A stretch of DNA of 64,000 nucleotides from Fulvivirga maritima (lineage in GTDB: Bacteria > Bacteroidota > Bacteroidia > Cytophagales > Cyclobacteriaceae), in the NCBI RefSeq assembly GCF_021389955.1, contig NZ_CP089980.1:4273001-4337000 (forward strand). The letters are read 5' to 3'. The notes beneath the pieces are model-generated. The model was given only the letters and a program-made list of their open reading frames with translations. It ran no database searches and was not told the origin of the DNA. Of the stretch, positions 55,830 through 64,000 are shown piece by piece. How positions within the stretch are numbered: the first letter of the stretch is position 1; every line of letters starts with the position of its first letter. Position numbers and translations under genes: made by a program.

Positions 55830-57134
55830 ATGTCATCTCAATTAATAAAATTCAAAACATATCAGGAGGTGCTGGACTATTTATATGTCCAGCTGCCTAT
55901 GTTTCAAAAGGTTGGAGCTTCGGCTTACAAAAAGGATCTCGATAATACGCTCAAACTATTGGCGGCATTGGGTAATCCGGAAACCAAATTCAAAACCATT
56001 CATGTGGCCGGTACTAATGGCAAGGGAAGTTCCTCTCACTATTTGTCAGCCATATTGCAAGAGGCTGGTTATAAAACAGGCCTTTATACCTCTCCTCATT
56101 TAAAGAATTTCACAGAAAGAATTAAGTTGAATGGTATAGAAATGCCCCAAAATGAAGTAGTAGACTTCATGAATAGGGCCTTGCCATTATTAGCTGAAAT
56201 AAAACCTTCCTTTTTTGAATTTACAGTGGCTATGGCTTTCGATTATTTTGCTCAGAAGGAAGTAGATATAGCAGTTATAGAAGTAGGAATGGGCGGCAGG
56301 CTGGACTCCACCAACGTAATTCAACCAGAAGTATCATTGATAACCAATATCAGCTTTGATCATCAGCAATGGTTGGGCAGCACTTTAGCAGAGATAGCAG
56401 GGGAGAAGGCAGGCATTATCAAGAAAGATACCCCGGTAGTAGTAAGCGAAAAGCAGGAATCTATAACGCGTGTTTTTGAAGATAAAGCGGCTCAGATGAA
56501 GGCTCCGCTATCCTTAGCCGCAGACTGCTATACATCAGCCTTTGATGGAGATAATTTAATGGTGAAGAGCCCTAATGATAATTCTTTAGCATATAGTTTC
56601 CATCTACCTCAAGCCGGTCTTTACCAAACTAAAAATATCCCCGGTGTACTTACCGTAGTAGATGCTTTAAAAAAACGGGGATTTTCAATAAATGATCAGC
56701 AGGTGAAAACCGGTATAGAGCAGATGAAAAAGCTAACTGGTTTAAAAGGCCGCTGGCAGATTTTAAGCTATGAGCCATTAACTATTTGTGATGTAGGGCA
56801 TAATGAAGCCGGCATTAAGTTTATTGTAGATCAGCTTAGCCGTGAGCAATATGGTAAGCTTCATATGGTTTGGGGAACAGTTAATGATAAAGATATCTCT
56901 AAGGTACTGGAAATGCTGCCAAAGGAGGCTGATTATTACTTTTGTAAGGCCGAAATACCCAGAGCTCTTGATGCTAAAGAACTGGGAATTCAAGCGGCTA
57001 AGCATGGCTTAAAAGGGCAGGTAGTTCCTAAGGTGAGTGAGGCCATTAGTATGGCGAGAAGAAATGCAGCTAAAAATGACCTGATTTTTATAGGAGGGAG
57101 TACCTTTGTAGTAGCAGAAATAGATAATTTATAA
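55830..57134 (+). CDS. folC: Bifunctional folylpolyglutamate synthase / dihydrofolate synthase
   Basis: A 434-residue Mur-ligase-like enzyme that joins glutamate to dihydropteroate and folates. Motifs are the P-loop HVAGTNGKGSSSHYL near 62-76, GLYTSPHLKNFTERI, EVGMGGRLDSTNVI, SLITNISFDHQQWLG, and in the C-terminal domain ICDVGHNEAGIKF. It overlaps trmB by one base (TAATG), so the two are co-translated. PabB of the same pathway is at 17.5-18.9 kb. Confidence 0.94.
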   Translation: MSSQLIKFKTYQEVLDYLYVQLPMFQKVGASAYKKDLDNTLKLLAALGNPETKFKTIHVAGTNGKGSSSHYLSAILQEAGYKTGLYTSPHLKNFTERIKLNGIEMPQNEVVDFMNRALPLLAEIKPSFFEFTVAMAFDYFAQKEVDIAVIEVGMGGRLDSTNVIQPEVSLITNISFDHQQWLGSTLAEIAGEKAGIIKKDTPVVVSEKQESITRVFEDKAAQMKAPLSLAADCYTSAFDGDNLMVKSPNDNSLAYSFHLPQAGLYQTKNIPGVLTVVDALKKRGFSINDQQVKTGIEQMKKLTGLKGRWQILSYEPLTICDVGHNEAGIKFIVDQLSREQYGKLHMVWGTVNDKDISKVLEMLPKEADYYFCKAEIPRALDAKELGIQAAKHGLKGQVVPKVSEAISMARRNAAKNDLIFIGGSTFVVAEIDNL

Positions 57135-57796
57135 TGGCAAGAGGTAAATTGGCCCGTTTTGCAGCTAATGCAGAACGAAAAAATGTTATAGAACCAGGTA
57201 AACCTATACTGGAAGAGATCAAAGGACACTGGCATCAGCGGTATTTTGAAAATGAAAATGATATTACCCTGGAGCTGGCTTGTGGTAGGGGAGAATATAC
57301 CATCGGGCTGTCTCGCATGTTTCCTGAAAAGAACTTTATCGGAATAGATTTAAAGGGGGATAGAATATGGAAAGGTAGTGGAATCGCCTTAGAAGAAGGG
57401 CTTGATAATGTAGGCTTTTTACGTGTTCATATTCTGGAGTTAGAAAAGTATTTTGTACCACAAGAAGTGGCAGATATATGGATCACCTTTCCGGACCCAA
57501 GACCACGTGATAGAGATGAAAAGCGAAGGATCACTCACAGCCGCTATCTTGATATTTACAAAGGCATTCTTAAACATGATGGTAACATATTCTTCAAAAC
57601 AGATAATACTGGCCTTTTCGAATATACATTAGAAGTGCTTAAGGAAAGGAAGGATATTAAAGACCTGGTGTACACTTTTGATCTTTACCACTCAGAACTG
57701 AAAGAAGAGTGCTATGACATTCGTACTCGGTATGAGAAAAAGTTTAGTGAAGAAGGACACGATATTAAATATCTGCGTTTCAAGTTCATACATTAA
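57134..57796 (+). CDS. trmB: tRNA (guanine-N7-)-methyltransferase
   Basis: A 220-residue SAM-dependent enzyme that makes m7G46 in tRNA. Motifs are LELACGRGEYTIGL near residue 50 (SAM site), FIGIDLKGDRIWKG, WITFPDPRPRDRDEKRR (the family's catalytic FPDPWPK-like loop) and the C-terminal TRYEKKFSEEGHDI. Its start overlaps the folC stop by one base. A structured RNA candidate begins 85 nt after its stop. Confidence 0.95.
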   Translation: MARGKLARFAANAERKNVIEPGKPILEEIKGHWHQRYFENENDITLELACGRGEYTIGLSRMFPEKNFIGIDLKGDRIWKGSGIALEEGLDNVGFLRVHILELEKYFVPQEVADIWITFPDPRPRDRDEKRRITHSRYLDIYKGILKHDGNIFFKTDNTGLFEYTLEVLKERKDIKDLVYTFDLYHSELKEECYDIRTRYEKKFSEEGHDIKYLRFKFIH

Positions 57797-57846
57797 GTTT
57801 TAAAATATACAGTTAAAGGATTTTTAGAAACTAATGGTTTCAATGA

Positions 57847-57876
57847 TTGACAAACCGTTACTATTCTTTAACTTTG
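57847..57876 (+). promoter_or_regulatory. Promoter of the structured RNA
   Basis: TTGACA (57847-57852) and TAACTTTG (57869-57876) are 19 nt apart counting from the TTG, an exact match to the Bacteroidota promoter. The predicted start point (about 57881-57883) falls on the first base of the closing helix of the RNA. Confidence 0.75.
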
Positions 57877-57880
57877 CATT

Positions 57881-58080
57881 ACTCACAAGGTCGACATGTT
57901 TTTTAAACCTAACATTAAAAACAATACCGAGTGAAGCCTTCTTTCTAGGCCAGGCCTCATCCGTTTACGGACCTCGTTTTTATAGCAGGTTAACAGTGGA
58001 AGGCCGAAATTGTAGGGCAGCTCAAATCCTGTCTTATCGGGGGTTTAAATAAACCACGAACCTTGTGAGTATTTTTATTT
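57881..58080 (+). ncRNA. Structured RNA of about 195 nt, 6S-like architecture
   Basis: The segment between trmB and lacI is enclosed by a long terminal helix: 57881-57893 (ACTCACAAGGTCG) pairs with 58057-58070 (CGAACCTTGTGAGT) with one bulged A. A second helix follows: 57898-57909 (GTTTTTTAAACC) with 58042-58054. Then an A-rich 17-nt unpaired 5' strand (57910-57926, RNA nt 30-46) faces one base, CCGA pairs with TCGG (57927-57930 / 58037-58040), and GCCTTC pairs with GAAGGC (57936-57941 / 57999-58004). A small hairpin lies on the 3' side (GGCAG/CTGTC near 58016-58033). It ends in ATTTTTATTTTA. A long rod closed by end-to-end pairing, with an asymmetric bubble around nt 40, is how 6S RNA (ssrS) is built. 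The 6S identity is inference. Confidence 0.6.
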
Positions 58081-59103
58081 TACTGAAGATTTTCTTACAA
58101 TCAAGTCAGTTTTTAGAACCACAGTCTCTGGTTCTACCACTTCACCTTCTTTGGCTTCAATTTCTTTAATTAATAACCTTGCGGCCTCTTGCCCCATTTT
58201 AAACCCAGGTTGATCTACTGTGGTAAGTGCTGGTTCTGTCAGTGATGTGAATCTCCAGTTACTAAAGCCCACTACACCAATGTCTTGCGGTATTTTAAGG
58301 CCTTTTTCTTTTATGATCAGCATGGCGCCCAGGGCAGCTATGTCATTATTTGCAAATATGGCGTCGGGTGGAGTACTCAGGCTAAGTAGCTGCTCTGTAA
58401 GTTCTTTAGCTACTCTTTCATCTTTGGCATCTTTTTCTTCCAAAATCAGTTCTTCCTCTATTTTTAAGCCATGATCTGTAAGGGCTTTTTTATAACCTTC
58501 CATTCTTTCTTTAGATAAGAGTAGGCTAGAGGGGCCGGAGATATGAGCAATTCTTTTGTATCCTTGGTCAATGAGGTGCTTTGTACTTTGGTACCCAGCA
58601 TCAAAATCATCTATAATAACCTGACTGCAGTTAATAGCCTTGCAAATCCTGTCATAAAATACCATAGGTATGCCTCTGTTTACCAGAGATTGGAAGTGGT
58701 CGTAATTTTCAGTCTCTCTGGATACTGATACCAATATGCCATCAACCCGATTATTAAAAAGCGCCTTAGTATCCATCACCTCTCGCTCGTATGATTCATT
58801 ACTTTGAGAAACTATAACGCTATACCCAGCGGCGTAGGCTACATCTTCTATTCCATTGATTACGGTAGAAAAGAAAAAATGAACTAGCTCAGGTATGATG
58901 ACTCCTATAGTATTTGATTTCTTTTGTCTTAAACTTAAGGCTATGGAGTTTGGCTGATAGTTTAATTCTTCAGCAAGTTCAGTTACCGCCTTTTTTGTTT
59001 CAGGACTAATGTCCGGGTGGTCTTTAAGTGCTCTGGAAACAGTGGATGCACTTACCCCCAGTTGTTTGGCTATGTCTTTTATAGTTACCTGAGAACCTCT
59101 CAT
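58075..59103 (-). CDS. LacI-family transcriptional regulator
   Basis: A 342-residue repressor. The N-terminal LacI helix-turn-helix (VTIKDIAKQLGVSASTVSRALKDHP region, residues 6-30) includes the hinge helix SIALSLR. The periplasmic-binding-protein-like effector domain spans about 60-340 (TIGVIIPELVHFFFSTVING, VDGILVSVSRE, PDAIFANNDIAALGA). It is divergent from susC, and three LacI-type operators lie in the spacer, so it most likely controls the susCD genes and itself. The effector should be a sugar, perhaps a maltodextrin breakdown product by analogy; that is inference. Confidence 0.94.
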   Translation of the reverse strand: MRGSQVTIKDIAKQLGVSASTVSRALKDHPDISPETKKAVTELAEELNYQPNSIALSLRQKKSNTIGVIIPELVHFFFSTVINGIEDVAYAAGYSVIVSQSNESYEREVMDTKALFNNRVDGILVSVSRETENYDHFQSLVNRGIPMVFYDRICKAINCSQVIIDDFDAGYQSTKHLIDQGYKRIAHISGPSSLLLSKERMEGYKKALTDHGLKIEEELILEEKDAKDERVAKELTEQLLSLSTPPDAIFANNDIAALGAMLIIKEKGLKIPQDIGVVGFSNWRFTSLTEPALTTVDQPGFKMGQEAARLLIKEIEAKEGEVVEPETVVLKTDLIVRKSSVK

Positions 59104-59283
59104 AATTTGATTTGTGGACTTAATTAGGCCTTAAATATAGTTAAAAGATAGGTCTTTTCTTTTTTGAGTAGCTTTTGTTCAGGATTAGGATTGATACTAT
59201 TGAAATAATACAATTTAATGATGTGGTTACAAAAATGTATGATAGGCGTATTATTGAGTGAGAGGTAATATTTTTTCGGATCG

Positions 59284-59309
59284 CGCAAACGTTTGCGAAT
59301 ACGTTTACG
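59284..59309. promoter_or_regulatory. LacI-type operators 1 and 2 upstream of susC
   Basis: CGCAAACGTTTGCG (59284-59297) is a perfect 14-bp palindrome of the LacI/PurR consensus. CGAATACGTTTACG (59296-59309) matches it at 11 of 14 positions and overlaps it by two bases, giving a 12-bp centre-to-centre spacing. Confidence 0.8.
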
Positions 59310-59432
59310 TAAATTTTTATGGTTACTAAACTTGAAATGAATTTCTAATGAGGTATTTTTTGTTAAAATTGGAAGTAGAAAAACTACTGAGATTAAGAAT
59401 GGAAAGATTAATAATCGCTATGTATGGTATTA

Positions 59433-59446
59433 TGCAAACGTTTGAA
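59433..59446. promoter_or_regulatory. LacI-type operator 3 upstream of susC
   Basis: TGCAAACGTTTGAA contains the perfect 10-bp palindrome CAAACGTTTG and lies 83 nt before the susC ATG and about 140 bp from operators 1 and 2, which would allow looping. No TTG/TAnnTTTG promoter is clear in the remaining 426-nt spacer. Confidence 0.7.
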
Positions 59447-59529
59447 ATTATTTAAATTATGTGTTTAACTAGTGGATTTATTAAATCGGCCTGTATTCTT
59501 AGAATTGTTATATAAATGATCAAACACTT

Positions 59530-62496
59530 ATGAGACAAAAACTACTATTGTATTTTTTTTCCTGTGTAGTCAGTGTATCAGCTTTTGCGCAGCAGACTAT
59601 AACAGGAAAAGTAACGGATGACGAGGATGGGATGGAGCTTCCGGGCGTTAATATCTTAGAAAAAGGTACCACTAATGGTACTGTAACTGATATTAGCGGG
59701 AATTTCACTTTAAAAGTAGGCGAGAATGCTACTTTGATTCTCTCATATGTTGGCTACGCTACCCAGGAGGTATCCGTAAATGGAAGAACCAGCCTGGAAA
59801 TAAAAATGGCTACAGATGTAACTGAGCTTACAGAAGTAGTGGTGGTAGGGTACGGTACACAAAAGAAGGAAGATGCTACCGGAGCTGTTGCCGCAGTTAG
59901 TTCTAAAGATTTTAATAAAGGTGTAATGGCTTCGCCTCAAGACCTTATAAAAGGTAGAATTTCAGGGGTGCAGATTACCAATGCAGGTGGAGCTCCTGGT
60001 TCCCAATCTACTATAAGAATCAGAGGAGGATCTTCTTTAACTGCCAGTAATGATCCCTTGATTGTAGTAGATGGGGTGCCACTTTCTAATGAGGATATTA
60101 GTGGTGTAAGAAACCCGTTGAGTTTAATTAACCCTAATGATATTGCTTCAGTTTCTGTATTGAAAGATGCTTCTGCTACTGCTATATATGGAGCCAGAGC
60201 CTCTAATGGTGTACTTATTATTACTACCAAAAGAGGTAGAGAAGGAAGAGGTATGAGCCTTAATTATTCGGGAAATGTTTCAGTTTACACTATTCCTAAA
60301 ACGGTAGATGTTTATTCAGGCGATGATTATAGAGCGTTAGTTCAATCTCGTGTAGAATCAGGACAAACCCCAGCCAGTGCGCTAGATTGGTTAGGAGAGG
60401 CGGATACTGATTGGCAAGATGAGATATTTGACACCGCTATTGGTACTGAACATAATGTATCCCTAACCGGAGCGGCCAAAAATGTTCCATATAGAGCCTC
60501 TGTGGGGTATACAAATCAAGATGGTATCCTAAAAACTACCAACTTTGAGCGTACTACACTTTCGGTAGGCGTAGATCCTTCTTTGTTAGATGATCATTTA
60601 AAAATCAATCTTAACTTTAAAGGAGCCTTAACCAAAAATAGGTTTGCTGAAGAAGGTGCTATCGGTTCGGCAGTAACTTTTGATCCAAGCCAATCTATCT
60701 ATGATCCAACCTCTCAGTATGGAGGCTATTTCTACTGGGCTTCTCCGGTAGATGGAAGCAGAATCACTGTGGCACCTTCAAACCCTGTTGCATTAATTGA
60801 GCAAAGAGATGATCGTTCAGATGTAAACAGATATATAATGAATGGTCAGGTGGAGTATAAATTTCACTTTTTACCTGAGTTAAGCGCTCACTTAAACCTG
60901 GCTTTAGATAAATCAGATACAGATGGTGATTTAACCATACCAGAAACAGCCAGTTTTGATGTAAATCAAACTTTGGGAAATGGTAGAAGAAGTACTTATA
61001 CCGGAGAAACTAAGAATGAGTTGCTGGAGTACTACATGAAGTATAAAAAAGATTTACCTTCAATAAGTAGTAACATAGAAGTTTTAGGAGGGTATTCGTG
61101 GCAGCATTTCTATAGAGAGAGCTCTAATTTTGCCACTGCATATTTAGATGAAACGGTAAAAGATTCACTTAGAATTGATAAATCTGAGAACTATCTGGTT
61201 TCCTTCTATGGCCGTTTAAATTATACTTTTAAGGATAAATACTTATTTACAGCCACTGTAAGGCGAGATGGTTCTTCCAGGTTCGCAGAAGAAAACCAAT
61301 TCGGAACATTTATTTCTGGTGCTTTAGCCTGGAAAATGAAAGAAGAGGCCTTCCTAAGAGATGTAGATGTACTTTCAGACCTAAAACTGAGAGTGGGTTA
61401 TGGAGAAACAGGTCAGGAAAATGTAGGACCTTCCTATCCTGCAATACCTACTGTAACTACTAGTAATGGTTTAGCAAGATACCCTTTTGGAAATACGTTT
61501 TATAATACCATCAGGTATAACGGTTATGATGCAAATTTGAAGTGGGAGGAAACAGTAACCTACAATGCAGGTATTGACTTTGGTTTTCTGGATGGTCGTA
61601 TAAACGGTAGTCTGGATTATTATTATAGAAAAACCAATGACCTTCTCAATGAAATTCCAATCCCAATTGGAACCAACTTCACAAATGAGATTCTGACTAA
61701 TGTGGGTAACCTTGAAAATCAGGGATTTGAGCTAGGTTTAAATGCCGTAATCATTAACAAAGGTCCTTTGCGTTGGGATTTTGGGTTTAACCTAACCAGG
61801 AACGTGAATAAAATCACCAAGTTGATATCAGTAGATGATCCTAATTACATAGGAGATTTCACAGGAGATATTGGTGGCGCTACTGGTAATTATATCCAGA
61901 TACATAGAGAAGGACAATCAGCAAGTTCATTCTTTGTTTATGAGCAGGTTTATGATAGTGAAGGCAAGCCTATAGAAGGTCTCTATGTAGATCAGAATGA
62001 AGATGGATTAATTAATGATCAGGACAGAATCATAAAAGAAAACCCTGCACCAAAAGTGTATATGGGATTCTCATCTAACTTGTCGTATAAAAAATTCACT
62101 TTAGGATTTAATGCTCGCATGAACCTGGGTAATTATGTTTACAATAACATAGCATCTCAGTATGCTACATACATTAACGTATATAATACTCAGGGATATT
62201 TAAATAATGTTTCCCCTCAAGTGACTGAGTCTGGGTTTACAAATCCACAATACTTTTCAAGTTTTTATATTGAAAATGCCTCTTTCTTTAGAATGGATAA
62301 CGTGACTTTAGGTTATGATGTAGGCAACGTGGTGTCAGATAAGGTAAGGCTGAACTTGAATTTCACCGTTCAAAACGTCTTTGTAATTACAGATTATGAA
62401 GGTCTTGATCCTGAAATTTCTAACGGTATCGATAATAACATTTACCCGAGACCAAGAACTTTCTTACTAGGGGTAAACATTAATTTTCAAAAATGA
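59530..62496 (+). CDS. susC: SusC/RagA-family TonB-dependent outer-membrane receptor
   Basis: A 988-residue transporter. Signal peptide to FAQQ (about residue 20). A carboxypeptidase-regulatory-like domain at about 22-95 (TITGKVTDDEDGMELPGVNI). The TonB-box region is VVVGYGTQKKEDATGAV, followed by the plug (about 115-220, with VDGVPLSNEDISGV and LKDASATAIYGARASNGV, the SusC signature) and a 22-strand barrel to the C-terminal Phe/Lys end. It binds with SusD to import oligosaccharides using TonB energy. susD follows after 14 nt. LacI-type operators upstream suggest sugar-responsive control. Confidence 0.96.
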   Translation: MRQKLLLYFFSCVVSVSAFAQQTITGKVTDDEDGMELPGVNILEKGTTNGTVTDISGNFTLKVGENATLILSYVGYATQEVSVNGRTSLEIKMATDVTELTEVVVVGYGTQKKEDATGAVAAVSSKDFNKGVMASPQDLIKGRISGVQITNAGGAPGSQSTIRIRGGSSLTASNDPLIVVDGVPLSNEDISGVRNPLSLINPNDIASVSVLKDASATAIYGARASNGVLIITTKRGREGRGMSLNYSGNVSVYTIPKTVDVYSGDDYRALVQSRVESGQTPASALDWLGEADTDWQDEIFDTAIGTEHNVSLTGAAKNVPYRASVGYTNQDGILKTTNFERTTLSVGVDPSLLDDHLKINLNFKGALTKNRFAEEGAIGSAVTFDPSQSIYDPTSQYGGYFYWASPVDGSRITVAPSNPVALIEQRDDRSDVNRYIMNGQVEYKFHFLPELSAHLNLALDKSDTDGDLTIPETASFDVNQTLGNGRRSTYTGETKNELLEYYMKYKKDLPSISSNIEVLGGYSWQHFYRESSNFATAYLDETVKDSLRIDKSENYLVSFYGRLNYTFKDKYLFTATVRRDGSSRFAEENQFGTFISGALAWKMKEEAFLRDVDVLSDLKLRVGYGETGQENVGPSYPAIPTVTTSNGLARYPFGNTFYNTIRYNGYDANLKWEETVTYNAGIDFGFLDGRINGSLDYYYRKTNDLLNEIPIPIGTNFTNEILTNVGNLENQGFELGLNAVIINKGPLRWDFGFNLTRNVNKITKLISVDDPNYIGDFTGDIGGATGNYIQIHREGQSASSFFVYEQVYDSEGKPIEGLYVDQNEDGLINDQDRIIKENPAPKVYMGFSSNLSYKKFTLGFNARMNLGNYVYNNIASQYATYINVYNTQGYLNNVSPQVTESGFTNPQYFSSFYIENASFFRMDNVTLGYDVGNVVSDKVRLNLNFTVQNVFVITDYEGLDPEISNGIDNNIYPRPRTFLLGVNINFQK

Positions 62497-62510
62497 TAAT
62501 TGAGTCAAAA

Positions 62511-64000
62511 ATGAAAAAGATATATATATACATAATAACAATCTGTACATTTCTGGTGAGCTCATGTACGGATGATTTAAATGTGTCTCCCATTGATCCT
62601 GATGTCCAGACACCAGGCAGTGTTTTGAATGATTTGGAATCTTATAAACAGCTGCTGGCCAAGTTATATGGAGGTTTAGCCTTAACCGGGCAAATTGGCC
62701 CTGATGGGCAAGGAGATATTGTGGGAATAGATGAAGGTTTTTCTTCTTACTTGAGAGGTTATTTTCTGCATCAGGAAATGACGACAGATGAATCTGTAAT
62801 TGGCTGGGATGATCAAACCATTAAGGATTTTCATGATTTAGATTATGGTGCTAATGATGCTTTTATTCGTGGTATGTATTCCCGAATATTTTATCAAATC
62901 ACTTTTGCAAATCAGTTTTTAAGAGAAACTGCCGACGTAGGAGGGCTGCCAGAAGCCGATCAGCAGGAGATTGTGGCTTTTAGAGCTGAAGCCAGGTTTT
63001 TAAGAGCACTTAGCTATTGGCATGCCATGGACTTATTCTATGAAGTGCCTTTCGTTACAGAAGAGGATGGTATAGGTGCCTTTTTGCCTGAACAAGCTAC
63101 CAGTACGGAGGTTTTTAACTATATAGAGTCGGAGCTTTTAGCTATTAATGATGATTTGGTAGACCCCAGACAAAATGAATATGCCAGAGCTGATAAAGCG
63201 GCGGCTTGGGCTCTTTTAGCTAAGTTATATCTGAATGCTGAGCTTTATACTAATCAGGCAAGGTATACTGACTGTATTGAATATTGTAATAGAATTATTG
63301 GTGCAGGTTATTCGCTTGATCCTGATTACTCTCATATGTTCTTAGCAGATAATGGGAATTCACCAGAGTTTATTTTTCAGATTGCTTTTGATGGAGCTAG
63401 CACTCAATCTTATGGAGGAACAACTTTTATTATACGGGGAGCAGTAGGAGGTTCGATGTCTGCTACAGCCTTTGGAATAGAAGGTGGATGGAGTGGTATG
63501 CGTACTACCAGTGGCCTAGTTAATAAATTTGATGATACCAGTGGAGATACTGATTCAAGAGCTATGTTTCATACCGATGGGCAGTCATTGGAGATAGAAA
63601 ATTTATCTGAATTTACAGATGGGTACGCTATTACTAAGTTTAAGAATGTGACTAGCACAGGAGCTCAGGGATCTAATGCCCAATTTACAGATACCGATTT
63701 CCCTGTCTTCAGATTAGCAGATATCTACCTTACCTATGCAGAAGCAGTGTTAAGAGGTGGCAGCGGAGGTAGTGCAGCTACAGCTTTACAATATATGAAT
63801 GATTTAAGAGAAAGAGCCTATGGAGATGCTTCAGGCAATATTACCCAAGGTCAGCTTAATTTAAATTACATCATAGATGAAAGAGCCAGAGAATTGTACT
63901 GGGAGTGTCACAGACGTACAGATCTTGTACGCTTCAACTTATTAACTACCAATGCCTATTTATGGCCCTGGAAAGGTGGAGTTAGTGAAGGCAGAGCGGT
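62511..64000 (+). CDS. susD: SusD/RagB-family glycan-binding lipoprotein (3' end missing)
   Basis: The ATG at 62511 opens a frame that stays open to the window edge (about 496 codons; family members are 500-600). Lipoprotein signal: MKKIYIYIITICTFLVSSC, lipobox VSSC. SusD features are DVQTPGSVLNDLESYKQLLA near the start, RAEARFLRALSYWHAMDLF at about 160-180 (the family's TPR helix motif), and RARELYWECHRRTDLVRFNL near the edge. The GLALTGQIGPDGQGDIVGID region is of the type found in alpha-glucan (maltodextrin/starch) loci, from memory of related proteins, so that substrate is possible. It forms the lid of the SusC channel. Confidence 0.95.
   Translation, partial: MKKIYIYIITICTFLVSSCTDDLNVSPIDPDVQTPGSVLNDLESYKQLLAKLYGGLALTGQIGPDGQGDIVGIDEGFSSYLRGYFLHQEMTTDESVIGWDDQTIKDFHDLDYGANDAFIRGMYSRIFYQITFANQFLRETADVGGLPEADQQEIVAFRAEARFLRALSYWHAMDLFYEVPFVTEEDGIGAFLPEQATSTEVFNYIESELLAINDDLVDPRQNEYARADKAAAWALLAKLYLNAELYTNQARYTDCIEYCNRIIGAGYSLDPDYSHMFLADNGNSPEFIFQIAFDGASTQSYGGTTFIIRGAVGGSMSATAFGIEGGWSGMRTTSGLVNKFDDTSGDTDSRAMFHTDGQSLEIENLSEFTDGYAITKFKNVTSTGAQGSNAQFTDTDFPVFRLADIYLTYAEAVLRGGSGGSAATALQYMNDLRERAYGDASGNITQGQLNLNYIIDERARELYWECHRRTDLVRFNLLTTNAYLWPWKGGVSEGRA

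Noticed and set aside
57834-58052. 72-codon open frame after trmB
   Set aside because: It spans the promoter and most of a strongly structured RNA, has no recognisable domain, and its composition (Cys, Arg, Ser, Leu mix) is unlike the neighbouring proteins.

Overview
The window is a 64 kb piece of an AT-rich Bacteroidota chromosome, most likely from a Cytophagales-type marine or environmental bacterium (Fulvivirga/Marivirga-like; this placement is inference). Support comes from a SusC/SusD pair, a giant secreted protein with a C-terminal T9SS sorting domain, PorT-like outer-membrane barrels, the gene order miaB / sigma-54 activator / lptE / TPR protein / secG / groES / groEL, promoter elements of the TTG-N17-23-TAnnTTTG type, and mostly absent Shine-Dalgarno sequences. 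I found no tRNA, rRNA, insertion sequence, prophage or CRISPR array.

Layout. 1-5.8 kb: end of etfB, then etfA, a bifunctional-nuclease-like gene, a nucleoside transporter and recQ, all on +. 5.7-7.9 kb: a small lipoprotein and pckA on -. 8.1-9.5 kb: a POT peptide transporter. 9.8-19.7 kb: mostly minus-strand housekeeping genes: groEL, groES, secG, a TPR protein with a histone-H1-like segment, lptE, a sigma-54 activator, miaB, pabB and a YceI lipoprotein. Three of these (groEL, miaB, pabB) each carry one extra A in a short A run that breaks the frame. 19.8-22.5 kb: gamma-carbonic anhydrase-like protein, an acidic protein with a rhomboid protease, and an OmpH/Skp chaperone. 22.6-40.4 kb: the most unusual part. 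It has an NTT-like transporter fused to HEAT repeats and a cNMP-like domain, followed by a tightly packed set: membrane-anchored nSTAND1-coiled coil-WD40 protein, TPR plus outer-membrane barrel, lipoprotein propeller, and a ~3030-residue T9SS protein with 19 alternating Ig-like repeats. 40.5-44.2 kb: a pseudo-receiver, a hybrid histidine kinase and an NtrC-type regulator on -. 44.4-46.6 kb: a second small protein + rhomboid pair and a lipoprotein. 46.8-57.8 kb: holA, a large TPR protein, an outer-membrane barrel, SPOR-exbB-exbD-tonB, folC and trmB. 57.9-58.1 kb: a strong unannotated structured-RNA candidate with 6S-like architecture. 58.1-64 kb: a LacI regulator, three LacI-type operators, susC and the start of susD.

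Functional themes. Central metabolism and housekeeping genes alternate with envelope machinery: TonB energisation, SusCD glycan import, T9SS export, LPS assembly, Skp and Sec. The best candidates for undescribed biology are the nSTAND1/WD40-to-T9SS operon, which I read as a possible trans-envelope apparatus, and the structured RNA after trmB. The three frameshifts are clear in the sequence, but whether they are sequencing errors or real cannot be decided from the sequence alone.
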